NCBI GenBank assembly: GCA_046734415.1
Contig: JBKPRD010000132.1
Span: 21,414 to 85,413, forward strand
Direction of reading: 5' to 3'
Length of the DNA stretch: 64,000 bases
Origin: DATBLE01 sp046734415
Lineage (GTDB): Bacteria; Actinomycetota; Thermoleophilia; Gaiellales; Gaiellaceae
The translations under genes and the position numbers were made by a program. Under the pieces are notes generated by a model, which made no database searches, had not been told where the DNA came from, and saw only the letters and a program-made list of their open reading frames with translations. Of the stretch, positions 57,634 through 64,000 are shown one piece after another; the stretch's first letter is position 1; each line of letters starts with the position of its first letter.

Positions 57634-57879
57634 TCAGTGGACGACGCTCGTGCGGCCGAGGTAGTCCTCGACGGCGAGCAGGAAGGCCTCGTCGCAGGCC
57701 AGCTCGGCGATCGCCGCGCGTGTGTCTTCGTCGAACCGAGGGTCGTCGGCGAACTCGGTCACGAAGGGCCTGAGGCGACCCTCGCGCGAAAGCTGCGCCA
57801 TTCGGAGCACGAGCGAGCGCGTGGTCGCATCCTGCGACACCTGCTCGAACGACTCGATGTCGACCAGCCAAGGACCCAT
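57634..57879 (-). CDS. Small hypothetical protein downstream of parB
   Basis: An 81-residue acidic helical protein (MGPWLVDIESFEQVSQDATTRSL, LRPFVTEFADDPRFDEDTRAAIAELACDEAFLLAVEDYLGR). Composition and codon use look like a real gene. No family is recognised. It is 30 bases after parB on the same strand and may be co-transcribed; the tRNA gene follows. Confidence 0.65.
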   Translation of the reverse strand: MGPWLVDIESFEQVSQDATTRSLVLRMAQLSREGRLRPFVTEFADDPRFDEDTRAAIAELACDEAFLLAVEDYLGRTSVVH

Positions 57880-57909
57880 GCCGCTTCAACGGCACGTGGC
57901 CCTCCGGAG

Positions 57910-58824
57910 TTACGGGCCGTAGCGCTCCAGAGCCTCGGCGAGCTCTGCGAGCTCGACCTCGTCTGCGAAGTGGATCTCCAGCCGGCCACGCGTCAAACGC
58001 ACCGGCAAACCCGTCAGCCGCTCCGCCGCGGCGCGCGCGCGGGCGGCGAGCGCGGGATCGACGGGCGCTCCCTTGCGGCGGGGCTTCTGGCGTGCGCCGG
58101 CCCAGCGCGCCTTCCCCTCCGCGGCGCGCACCGACATCCCGGTCTTGACGATCTCCCGGGCGAGCCGGCGCCGGCCCTCCTGGTCGGGGACGGCGAGGAC
58201 GGCGCGTGCGTGCCCCTCCGACAGCTCGCCGCGCTCGACCATCGCAAGGACGTCGTCCGGAAGGTCGAGCAGGCGCATCCGATTCGAGACCGACGGCTTC
58301 GAATGGCCGACCCGCTCGGAGACCTCGCCCAGCGAGAGGCCGAACTCGTCGATCAGGAGCGCGTAGGCCCTGGCCTCCTCGACCGGCGAGAGGTCCTCCC
58401 GTGCGACGTTCTCGACGAGCGCGAGCAGGAGCGAGTCGCGGTCGTCGGCCTCGCGCACGAGCGCAGGCAGCGTGGCGAGGCCGGCCTCACGCGCTGCGCG
58501 CCAGCGGCGCTCGCCGGCGATGAGCTCCCAGCCGCCCTCGACGCGCCGTCTGACGACGACCGGCTGGATCACGCCCTGCGCCCGGACCGACTCAGCGAGA
58601 CCCGAGGCCGCCTCGGCGTCGTGCCGCTTCCGCGGCTGGCGCGGGTTCGGGTGGATCGCCTCGACCGGGAGCTGCTCGAGCTCGGTCGCGGCAGCGCCGC
58701 CGATCAGCACCTCGAGCCCGCGGCCGAGGCCCCTCCTGGCCGCCGCCGGCGGCCGGTTTTCCTGGCCGGGCGTCCCCGGCTCATCCGGGGACGCTCCCAG
58801 CCCTGAGCTAGGAGCGGTCGACAA
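57910..58824 (-). CDS. parB: Chromosome partitioning protein ParB
   Basis: A 304-residue CTP-dependent DNA clamp that loads at parS sites. Marks are ARRGLGRGLEVLIGG near the N-terminus, the CTP-binding VEAIHPNPRQPRK and VVRRRVEGGWELIAGERRWRAAREAGL, NVAREDLSPVEEARAYALLIDEFGLSLGEVSERVGHSKPSVSNRMRLLDLP (helix-turn-helix), and a C-terminal dimerisation helix. No ATG or GTG precedes the conserved N-terminus; TTG 58824 is the best start and overlaps the end of parA. Confidence 0.93.
   Translation of the reverse strand: MSTAPSSGLGASPDEPGTPGQENRPPAAARRGLGRGLEVLIGGAAATELEQLPVEAIHPNPRQPRKRHDAEAASGLAESVRAQGVIQPVVVRRRVEGGWELIAGERRWRAAREAGLATLPALVREADDRDSLLLALVENVAREDLSPVEEARAYALLIDEFGLSLGEVSERVGHSKPSVSNRMRLLDLPDDVLAMVERGELSEGHARAVLAVPDQEGRRRLAREIVKTGMSVRAAEGKARWAGARQKPRRKGAPVDPALAARARAAAERLTGLPVRLTRGRLEIHFADEVELAELAEALERYGP
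58770..58794. repeat. Perfect hairpin at the parA-parB junction
   Basis: GCGTCCCCGG (58770-58779) pairs with CCGGGGACGC (58785-58794) over a 5-base loop. It lies just past the parA stop and encodes an N-terminal segment of ParB (ASPDEPG) that is outside the conserved region. It could affect parB translation or be a small repeat inserted in frame. Confidence 0.5.
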
Positions 58825-59572
58825 GCTCCATCGCCACCTTCCAGTAGGCCTCGGCGCCGGCCGAGGTGCGGTCGTAGGCATTCGCGGGCAGACCGTGGCT
58901 CGGCGCCTCGGCCAGACGGACCGAGCGTGGCACGGTCGTCCGGAAGACGAGATCGCCGAGATGGCGGCGCAGCTCGGCGTCGACGTCGGCCGAGAGACGC
59001 GTGCGAGCGTCGACCATCGTCAGCAGCACACCGGCGATCCCGAGCCGCGGGTTGAGACGCGCCTTGATGATGTCGACCGAGCGCAGGAGCTGGGAGAGCC
59101 CCTCGAGCGCGTAGTACTCGGCCTGCACGGGGACGAGCACGCGATCCGCCGCCGCGAGCGCGTTCACTGTCAGGGGCCCGAGCGAGGGCGGGCAGTCGAG
59201 GAAGACGAACGTGTAGCCGTCGCCGGCGTGCGCGAGCGACTCGGCGAGGAACCGCTCGCCGTCCTCGCGCCGCGCGAGCTCGACCGCCGCGCCGGCGAGG
59301 TCGGGCTTCGCCGGAACGAGCCAGAGGTTCGCGAAACGAGTCGGCCTCGCCAGCTCGTCGAGCGGCGCGCCGTCGAGGAGGTCGTAGCTCGAGGTTCCAT
59401 TCGCCTGCTCGCCGAGGCCGGACGTCGCGTTCGCCTGCGGGTCGAGGTCGACGACGAGCGCGCGCTCACCCGCCTCGGCGAGGCACGCGGCGAGGTTGAC
59501 GGCGGTGGTCGTCTTGCCGACCCCGCCCTTCTGATTTGCGACTGCGTAGACCCGCCCCGGCACCTCGAACAT
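58808..59572 (-). CDS. parA: Chromosome partitioning ATPase ParA
   Basis: A 254-residue deviant Walker ATPase of the Soj/ParA type. Walker A is VANQKGGVGKTTTAVNLAACL; other motifs are VVDLDPQANATSGLG, FVFLDCPPSLGPLTVNALAAADRVLVPVQAEYYALEGLSQLL and LLTMVDARTRLSADVDAELR, and the closing RLAEAPSHGLPANAYDRTSAGAEAYWKVAMEL. It drives segregation of origin regions with ParB. The start is ATG 59572 with a purine-rich AGAAAGA before it. It lies between rsmG and parB, the usual origin-proximal order. Confidence 0.95.
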   Translation of the reverse strand: MFEVPGRVYAVANQKGGVGKTTTAVNLAACLAEAGERALVVDLDPQANATSGLGEQANGTSSYDLLDGAPLDELARPTRFANLWLVPAKPDLAGAAVELARREDGERFLAESLAHAGDGYTFVFLDCPPSLGPLTVNALAAADRVLVPVQAEYYALEGLSQLLRSVDIIKARLNPRLGIAGVLLTMVDARTRLSADVDAELRRHLGDLVFRTTVPRSVRLAEAPSHGLPANAYDRTSAGAEAYWKVAMELVDRS

Positions 59573-59600
59573 TCTTTCTTCGCGGGCGGACGGCTCCCTC

Positions 59601-60185
59601 CTATGCGAGCGGCCGCTTTCGCGCAATTCCCGGCCGCCGAGGAAAGCCCGGTGGCGTCGGCTCGAGCTTGGGAAGGAGCAGCGCGCCGGGATGGAACTCG
59701 GGAGCGCCGCCGCCGAGCCGCGCAGAGACCCTCGCGACCGCGTCGGCATCCGCGGTCGGGCCGACGAGCAGGATCGCCGCGCCACCCGCGGCGACGAGCG
59801 GCAAGCACCACTCGGCGGCGACGGGAGGGGCCGCCAGCGCCTTCGCCAGCGCCACTCCGTAGCGATCGGTCGCCTGCTCCTCGGCGCGGCCGCGCACCAC
59901 CCGCACGTTCGGAAACTCATGCGCGAGCGTCTCGAGAAAGTCGCACTTCCGCCCGTTCGACTCCAGGAGCGTCACCTCGCGCTCGGGAAGCGCAGCCGCG
60001 ACGGGGATGCCGGGAGCGCCGCCGCCCGAGCCGACGTCCACGATCGGCCCCGGGAACCGCCCTACGAGCGGGACGACCGCCAGGCTCTCCTCGAGGTGGA
60101 CACGGCGCGCCTCCTCGAGGCCGTCGATCGCCGTCAGACCCGGCGTCTCGAGCAGACGCCGAAGCCAGCGCTCGAGCCGAGGATC
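59601..60185 (-). CDS. rsmG: 16S rRNA methyltransferase RsmG, no standard start
   Basis: The 7-methylguanosine-527 methyltransferase of 16S rRNA. Family homology runs from LERWLRRLLETPGLTAI through EEARRVHLEESLAVVPLVGRFPG, then the SAM motif VDVGSGGGAPGIPVAA, LLESNGRKCDFLETL, VRVVRGRAEEQATDRYGVALAKALA and the C-terminus. The first GTG in frame (60041) lies inside the SAM motif and would remove about 45 conserved residues. No ATG, GTG or TTG occurs further up before a stop. A CTG (60155) or another rare codon, or a frameshift from the upstream jag gene, must be used. The coordinate given is the start of the homology. Confidence 0.8.
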   Translation of the reverse strand, partial: DPRLERWLRRLLETPGLTAIDGLEEARRVHLEESLAVVPLVGRFPGPIVDVGSGGGAPGIPVAAALPEREVTLLESNGRKCDFLETLAHEFPNVRVVRGRAEEQATDRYGVALAKALAAPPVAAEWCLPLVAAGGAAILLVGPTADADAVARVSARLGGGAPEFHPGALLLPKLEPTPPGFPRRPGIARKRPLA

Positions 60186-60873
60186 AGGCGGGCTCGACGA
60201 CGACGTAGCGATAGGGCTCCTCGCCCTCGCTGCGTGTGCCGACGCCGCCGACCTCCTTCAGCCGGAGGTGGACGATCCGGCGCTCGATCGAGCTCATCGG
60301 CTCGAGCTCGACCGGCTCGCCGGAGGACCTCACCCGCTCGGCGCTTCGGAGCGCAAGCGCCTCGAGCGTCTCGCGTCGCCGCTCGCGGTACCCGGCCGCG
60401 TCGACGACGACATCCTTGCGGTCGTCGCCGTGCTGGCGCCAGGCGATCACGTTCGTGAGGTACTGGATCGCGTCGATGGTCTGCCCGTGCCGCCCGATCA
60501 GGAGGCCGAGATCACCGCCCACGAGCGACGCGGTCACCGCCTCGTCGTCCTCGGCGATCTCGATGCGGCACTGGACGCCTGCGGCATCGGTGATCCTCGT
60601 CAGGAGCTCGCGCAACGACGCCGCGAGGTCCCCCTCCTCGCCGCCGGCAGGCTTCTCCCGCTCGAGTGCGTCCGCGTCGACGCTCGCCATCACCCGGGCC
60701 GGCGCATAGCCCACGCCGAGCAGTCCGCGCTCGCCCTCGGAGATCACCTCGAAGCGGACGCTCGACTTGTCGAGGCCGGGCGCGAGCTGCTCGAGCTCGC
60801 GGAGCGCGTGCCACTTCGCCTCGCCGACCGTTTCGCCGGTCGCCTCGACTTGTAGCGGCCGGTCATCCGTCAT
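60184..60873 (-). CDS. khpB: Jag/KhpB RNA-binding protein
   Basis: A 229-residue protein. The N-terminal Jag_N domain is residues about 1-55 (VEATGETVGEAKWHALRELE, ERGLLGVGYAPARV). A KH-like domain follows (GGDLGLLIGRHGQTIDAIQYLTNVIAWR) and an R3H domain (YRERRRETLEALALRSAERVRSSGEPVELEPMSSIERRIVHLRLKE). In Firmicutes KhpB binds RNA and affects cell division and elongation. The start ATG 60873 overlaps the yidC stop (ATGA). Normal member of the rpmH-parB origin block. Confidence 0.92.
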   Translation of the reverse strand: MTDDRPLQVEATGETVGEAKWHALRELEQLAPGLDKSSVRFEVISEGERGLLGVGYAPARVMASVDADALEREKPAGGEEGDLAASLRELLTRITDAAGVQCRIEIAEDDEAVTASLVGGDLGLLIGRHGQTIDAIQYLTNVIAWRQHGDDRKDVVVDAAGYRERRRETLEALALRSAERVRSSGEPVELEPMSSIERRIVHLRLKEVGGVGTRSEGEEPYRYVVVEPA

Positions 60874-61679
60874 CTCCGCGCCCGTTTCTTCTTCCGCTTC
60901 ACGCGTTTCGGCGGGCCCGGCTGAGCAGGCGCCGGGGTGGGCTTGGGCGCCGGCGCCTGACCCTGCGTCGTACCGCCGTCCTTCGGCGGCGTCCGCGAGC
61001 TCCGCTTCGGCGGCGGCTCCGGCTTCGGGACCATCTGCCGCGTCACGATGCCCTGGCCGACGGTCCAGAGGTTCGTCGTCATCCAGTACATGAGCAGGCC
61101 GACGGGGAACCGCGTGATCACGGGAACGAAGAAGACCGGCAGCACCATCAGCAGGATCCGCTGGCTGCGCTGCGCCGACGCGGAGGCGAAGTAGCCGGAA
61201 GCGACCTGGCTGACGACGTAGACGACGAGCAGGACGTAGCCGGACCAGTGCGACGTGATCTTGTGCGTGATGTTCGGGACGATCAGCCAGCCGAGCTCGT
61301 CCGGCGTTGCGGTCACGTGCTTCGTGAAGTTCCGCAGCACGAAATAGAGTGCGAAGAAGATCGGGATCTGGACGACCAGCGGCAGGCACGGCGCGGCCGG
61401 GTTGATGTTGTTCGCCCGGTAGAACTTCATCAGCTCCTCGTTCAGGCGCTGCCGGTCGCCCTTGTACTGCTGCTGGATCCGCTTCATCTCCGGCAGATGC
61501 GCCTGCATCGCCTGCGTCGAGTGGATCTGGCGCACCATCAATGGCACGATCGCGATCCGGACGATGATCGTCAGCGCGATGATCGACCAGCCCCAGGAGA
61601 AACCGATCGAGTCGTGCAGGTGCTCGAGCAGCCACGCGAGCGCGTTCTCGATCGGGGTGAGGATGCCTGCGACGATCAC
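60870..61679 (-). CDS. yidC: Membrane protein insertase YidC
   Basis: A 269-residue insertase of the YidC/Oxa1 family. Helices include SIGFSWGWSIIALTIIVRIAIVPLMV, then HLPEMKRIQQQYKGDRQRLNEELMKFYRANNINPAAPCLPLVVQIPIFFALYFVLRNF and LLMVLPVFFVPVITRFPVGLLMYWMTTNLWTVGQGIV. The Arg in the groove helix (IVRIAIVPL) is present. The C-terminus is long, Pro/Lys-rich and basic (KRVKRKKKRARR), suited to ribosome contact. The start is GTG 61679. It works with YidD, encoded just upstream. Confidence 0.95.
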   Translation of the reverse strand: MIVAGILTPIENALAWLLEHLHDSIGFSWGWSIIALTIIVRIAIVPLMVRQIHSTQAMQAHLPEMKRIQQQYKGDRQRLNEELMKFYRANNINPAAPCLPLVVQIPIFFALYFVLRNFTKHVTATPDELGWLIVPNITHKITSHWSGYVLLVVYVVSQVASGYFASASAQRSQRILLMVLPVFFVPVITRFPVGLLMYWMTTNLWTVGQGIVTRQMVPKPEPPPKRSSRTPPKDGGTTQGQAPAPKPTPAPAQPGPPKRVKRKKKRARR

Positions 61680-61894
61680 GGCCGAAGCGCCCCCGGGTAG
61701 TCGACCCCACCGCGGCTCCACGGGTTGCAGCGGAGCAGCCGCCAGACCGTCAGCCAGGTGCCGCGGAGGACCCCGAACTCGCGGTAGGCGAGCGACGAGT
61801 ATTCCGAGCAGGAGGGGTAGTACTTGCAGACGGGCAGACCGGCGACGCCCGGGTTCGGAACGAACGCCCTGATCAGGAGCGACACGTACTTCAC
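61676..61894 (-). CDS. yidD: Membrane insertion efficiency factor YidD
   Basis: A 72-residue protein: YVSLLIRAFVPNPGVAGLPVCKYYPSCSEYSSLAYREFGVLRGTWLTVWRLLRCNPWSRGGVDYP. The paired Cys in CKYYPSCSEYS and RCNPWSRGGVD are the YidD signature. It aids YidC. The start GTG 61894 overlaps the rnpA stop (GTGA), and its stop lies 4 bases into yidC. Confidence 0.95.
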   Translation of the reverse strand: MKYVSLLIRAFVPNPGVAGLPVCKYYPSCSEYSSLAYREFGVLRGTWLTVWRLLRCNPWSRGGVDYPGALRP

Positions 61895-62235
61895 GCGCCC
61901 GCCTTCCCGAGGACCTCGCCGAGCCGCTCGTCGAGCCAGTCGGCGTCGTGCGCGGCAAGCGCCTCGCCGAGCGGCGCCCGCGCCTTCAGGACGTAATCGC
62001 GGCCCGGCGGAACGTGCTCGAGCCGCGCCCGCCACGCCTCGCGGAGGCGCCGCTTGACACGGTTCCGCTCGACGGCCGACCCCGACCCCTTCGGCACCGC
62101 GATCCCGAGGCGAGGCTCACCCTCGTCGTCGCGCGGAAACCAGTAGAGGACGAGGAAACGCGTCGAGACGGAGCGACCGTGACGGTAGACCGCATCGAAG
62201 TCGCGCGAGCGGGAGAGGCGATGGCGGCGCTGCAC
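61891..62235 (-). CDS. rnpA: Ribonuclease P protein component
   Basis: A 114-residue basic protein that binds the RNase P RNA for tRNA 5' maturation. Marks are HRLSRSRDFDAVYRHGRSVSTRFLVLYWFPRD, PRLGIAVPKGSGSAVERNRVKRRLREAWR and GRDYVLKARAPLGEALAAHDADWLDERL. The RNVKRRLRE-type RNR motif reads RNRVKRRLRE. The start GTG 62235 comes 11 bases after the rpmH stop. Confidence 0.93.
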   Translation of the reverse strand: MQRRHRLSRSRDFDAVYRHGRSVSTRFLVLYWFPRDDEGEPRLGIAVPKGSGSAVERNRVKRRLREAWRARLEHVPPGRDYVLKARAPLGEALAAHDADWLDERLGEVLGKAGA

Positions 62236-62246
62236 CGCGGTCGCGC

Positions 62247-62381
62247 TTAGGCGGAGAGCCGCTTCCGGCCCCTCGCCCGGCGGCGCTTCAGGATCATCCG
62301 GCCGGCGCGGGTGGACATGCGGGCACGGAAACCGTGCTTCCGCTTCCGACGGCGCACGTTCGGCTGGTAAGTCCGCTTCAC
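62247..62381 (-). CDS. rpmH: 50S ribosomal protein L34
   Basis: A 44-residue highly basic protein: KRTYQPNVRRRKRKHGFRARMSTRAGRMILKRRRARGRKRLSA. It is the L34 consensus throughout. The start is GTG 62381 with GAAGGA upstream. It is divergent from dnaA, separated by the origin region. A TATACT -10 element lies about 60 bases upstream. Confidence 0.97.
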   Translation of the reverse strand: MKRTYQPNVRRRKRKHGFRARMSTRAGRMILKRRRARGRKRLSA

Positions 62382-62440
62382 AGGGAGGTCCTTCGAGGTG
62401 ACAGAGCAAGAAAACGGCGGCCCCGGGGCCGCGGATGCCC

Positions 62441-62446
62441 AGTATA
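62441..62446 (-). promoter_or_regulatory. Candidate -10 element of the rpmH promoter
   Basis: TATACT on the minus strand lies 60 bases before the rpmH start. It is a good -10 hexamer, but no convincing -35 sits 16-18 bases upstream. The neighbouring DnaA-box-like site at 62467 would allow control by DnaA. Confidence 0.4.
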
Positions 62447-62459
62447 GACGACGTTCTCG

Positions 62460-62625
62460 AGCCCAGTTCTCCACAGGCCTTCTGTGGACACCAGGCCGAC
62501 ACAAAGGCCGTGCGCAGAGTCGGTTTTCGAGGCTGCCAATCACCCTTCTGAGGAGCCCTGTCCACACCTGTGGAGAGTGGTGTGGACGTGAAGGAAATGC
62601 CTGCAAATTTGCCCTTTTTGAGCGC
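62460..62625. other. Chromosomal replication origin (oriC)
   Basis: The rpmH-dnaA gap holds five sites with the core TCCACA of DnaA boxes. On the + strand they are TTCTCCACA at 62467-62475 and CTGTCCACA at 62558-62566. On the minus strand they are GTGTCCACA at 62483-62491, CTCTCCACA at 62569-62577 and ACGTCCACA at 62581-62589. Three are within 32 bases. They are followed by the most AT-rich stretch of the gap (about 62,593-62,621), a likely unwinding element. Gene order and boxes support an origin; the boxes differ from TTATCCACA at one or more of the first three positions. Confidence 0.82.
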
Positions 62626-62648
62626 CGGAAAGTCCCCAGGCGAGGCCA

Positions 62649-62677
62649 TTGGCAGACGCTCGACACGCTGCTATGCT
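62649..62677 (+). promoter_or_regulatory. Promoter of dnaA
   Basis: A -35 TTGGCA (62649-62654) and -10 TATGCT (62672-62677) are separated by 17 bases, close to the sigma-70 consensus. Transcription would begin near 62,684, just before the ribosome binding site GGAGGAG (62697-62703). Confidence 0.7.
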
Positions 62678-62717
62678 CGGCCCTCTTTCGTCCTACGGAG
62701 GAGCCGGGGCCGCGCGG

Positions 62718-64000
62718 GTGGAGCAACCGATCGAGCTGACTGCAGAGACCCTCTGGACCGAGGTCGCCGGTCGGCTCAAGGGAGCCCTCAACGACTCCAC
62801 GTACCGGACGTGGTTCGGGGAGGTCGAGGGGTGGGAGGTGACGGACGACACCTTCGTCCTCGCCGTCCCCAACGACTTCACCCGAGAGTGGATCGAGGGA
62901 CACTTCCTCGAACTGATCCGCGCGGCGGTCCGGGACGCGACCGGACACCAGCGCCGCATCCAGCTCACCGTCGCGGAAACAGGGGCGATGCCGGACGCGC
63001 AGGGCCCACCGGTGCAGCGCATCGGCGAGTCCGGCCTGAACACGAAGTACACGTTCGACCTCTTCGTGATCGGCTCGTCGAACCGCTTCGCGCACGCGGC
63101 CGCGCTCGCCGTCGCGGAGGCGCCGGCGCAGGCGTACAACCCGCTCTTCATCTACGGCGGCACAGGGCTCGGCAAGACCCACCTTCTCCAGGCGATTGCC
63201 CAGTACGTGATGGAGCACCCGGGCGACATGTCCGTGCGCTACGTGACGAGCGAGACGTTCATGAACGACTTCATCAACTCGCTCCGGGACAAGCGCATCG
63301 AGGGGTTCAAGCAGCGCTACCGCAACTACGACGTCCTGTTGATCGACGACGTGCAGTTCTTCGAGCACAAGGAGCGGATCCAGGAGGAGTTCTTCCACAC
63401 GTTCAACTCGCTCTACGAGTCCGGGAGCCAGATCGTGATGTCCAGCGACCGGCCGCCGCGCGAGATCGCGACACTGGAGGCGCGCCTGCGCTCGCGCTTC
63501 GAGTGGGGGCTGATCACCGACATCCAGCCCCCCGATCTCGAGACGCGGATCGCGATCCTACGCAAGAAGGTGAAGACGGACGGGATCCACGTCGCCGACC
63601 CGCAACTCCTAACCTTCATCGCCGGGCGGATCTCGACCAACATCCGGGAACTCGAAGGCGCGCTGACACGCGTGGTGGCGTTCGCGTCGCTTACGGGCCG
63701 GCCGATGACCGCCGATCTCGCACAGGACGTGCTCAAGGACGTCTTCCCGCAGGGCGAGGTGGCCCAGGTGACGATCGAGCGGATCCAGGAGGTCATCTGC
63801 GAGCGGTTCAGTCTCTCGCGCGAGGAGCTCTGCAGTCACAAGCGATCCCAGAACATCGTCTACCCGAGACAGGTGGCGATGTACCTCTCACGCGAGCTGA
63901 CCGACTCGTCGCTACCGAAGATCGGCAAGCACTTCGGCGACCGCGACCACACCACCGTCCTGCACGCGAACTCGAAGATCCAGAATATGATCCGCGCCGA
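62718..64000 (+). CDS. dnaA: Chromosomal replication initiator DnaA (3' end outside window)
   Basis: About 427 residues of DnaA are visible. Domain I is residues about 5-75 (ETLWTEVAGRLKGALNDSTYRTWFGEVEGW). Domain III has Walker A IYGGTGLGKTHLLQAIA, Walker B VLLIDDVQFFEHKERIQEEFFHTFN, sensor 1 IVMSSDRPPREI and the Arg finger region EARLRSRFEWGLITDI. Domain IV begins the helix-turn-helix (RQVAMYLSRELTDSSLPKIGKHFGDRDHTTVLHA). Domain II is short. The start is GTG 62718; an in-frame ATG at 62673 overlaps the -10 promoter element and has no ribosome binding site. The gene runs off the window. Confidence 0.97.
   Translation, partial: MEQPIELTAETLWTEVAGRLKGALNDSTYRTWFGEVEGWEVTDDTFVLAVPNDFTREWIEGHFLELIRAAVRDATGHQRRIQLTVAETGAMPDAQGPPVQRIGESGLNTKYTFDLFVIGSSNRFAHAAALAVAEAPAQAYNPLFIYGGTGLGKTHLLQAIAQYVMEHPGDMSVRYVTSETFMNDFINSLRDKRIEGFKQRYRNYDVLLIDDVQFFEHKERIQEEFFHTFNSLYESGSQIVMSSDRPPREIATLEARLRSRFEWGLITDIQPPDLETRIAILRKKVKTDGIHVADPQLLTFIAGRISTNIRELEGALTRVVAFASLTGRPMTADLAQDVLKDVFPQGEVAQVTIERIQEVICERFSLSREELCSHKRSQNIVYPRQVAMYLSRELTDSSLPKIGKHFGDRDHTTVLHANSKIQNMIRA

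Noticed and set aside
62673..62675. ATG as an earlier dnaA start
   Set aside because: It is part of the -10 hexamer TATGCT and has no ribosome binding site. GTG 62718 fits better, with GGAGGAG upstream.
62398..62739. 113-codon + strand frame across the oriC region
   Set aside because: It contains the DnaA boxes and the dnaA promoter, has no ribosome binding site and shows no protein-like pattern.
1..64000. Mobile elements, prophage, CRISPR or defence islands
   Set aside because: No transposase, integrase, phage structural gene, spaced direct-repeat array or known defence protein was seen. Composition is even across the window.

Overview
The window is a 64 kb stretch of a very GC-rich bacterial chromosome. 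Codon third positions are almost all G or C, GTG starts are common, and some genes seem to start at TTG or CTG. Several traits point to Actinobacteria, probably a deep lineage such as Thermoleophilia (inference): an Mrp ATPase without the CPxC cluster motif, a DUF3107-like protein, a class E-like sortase, PIG-V/GT87/DUF2079 envelope enzymes, and a ParA/ParB/RsmG/Jag/YidC/YidD/RnpA/RpmH block ending at dnaA. The right edge is the chromosomal origin: oriC lies at about 62,460-62,625 between rpmH and dnaA, with five DnaA-box-like sites and a good dnaA promoter.

Layout. 1-3,350: a partial gene, DUF1028, a cupin-TPR protein, a compact LDH2-type oxidoreductase and a secreted protein. 3,350-6,900: Mrp ATPase and a MacB-type ABC permease convergent with its ATPase, which is coupled to a small secreted protein. 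6,900-15,000: DUF72, an inositol-phosphatase-like enzyme, DUF1015, an OB-HD protein, an EamA transporter, a YchF-like GTPase, an ECF sigma factor, methylmalonyl-CoA epimerase and a short FtsH-like protease. 14,900-17,400: NAD salvage (nicotinamidase, nicotinate phosphoribosyltransferase) and DUF1385. 17,400-23,500: tryptophan dioxygenase, methyltransferase and M20 peptidase in one overlapping set, then RarA, an alpha/beta hydrolase, arginase and a CheY-like protein. 23,600-31,240: tRNA-Phe, a DUF62 enzyme, and a long leftward haem/cytochrome-c block (ccmA-ccmB-ccmC-ccmD-like-ccsA-like-hemA-hemC-hemD) preceded by a UbiA prenyltransferase.

31,240-41,520: molybdenum cofactor genes (mogA, moaC, later moeA), trehalose-phosphate synthase, an RsbW-like kinase, an HtrA protease, a two-component pair, an M28-like membrane protein and a sortase. 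41,520-55,750: a protein kinase, then envelope glycosylation and wall genes (GT2, GT4, DUF2079, GT87, PBP1A, MscS, PIG-V mannosyltransferase), a lipoprotein, a HAD hydrolase, a CPBP protease, an L,D-transpeptidase, a PrcB-like protein and chorismate mutase. 55,740-64,000: DUF151 nuclease, a beta-helix protein, tRNA-Ile and the origin-proximal block.

Genes are packed tightly, with many ATGA/GTGA overlaps. The window looks like core chromosome: I see no insertion sequence, prophage, CRISPR array or rRNA. The most unusual signals are (1) apparent CTG starts in CTGA stop-start overlaps, plus an rsmG without any ATG/GTG/TTG start, (2) two families of small palindromic repeats, one of which is translated into a protein N-terminus, and (3) degenerate family members (M28-like protein, YchF-like GTPase, short FtsH). 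I did not find a convincing wholly new multi-gene system.
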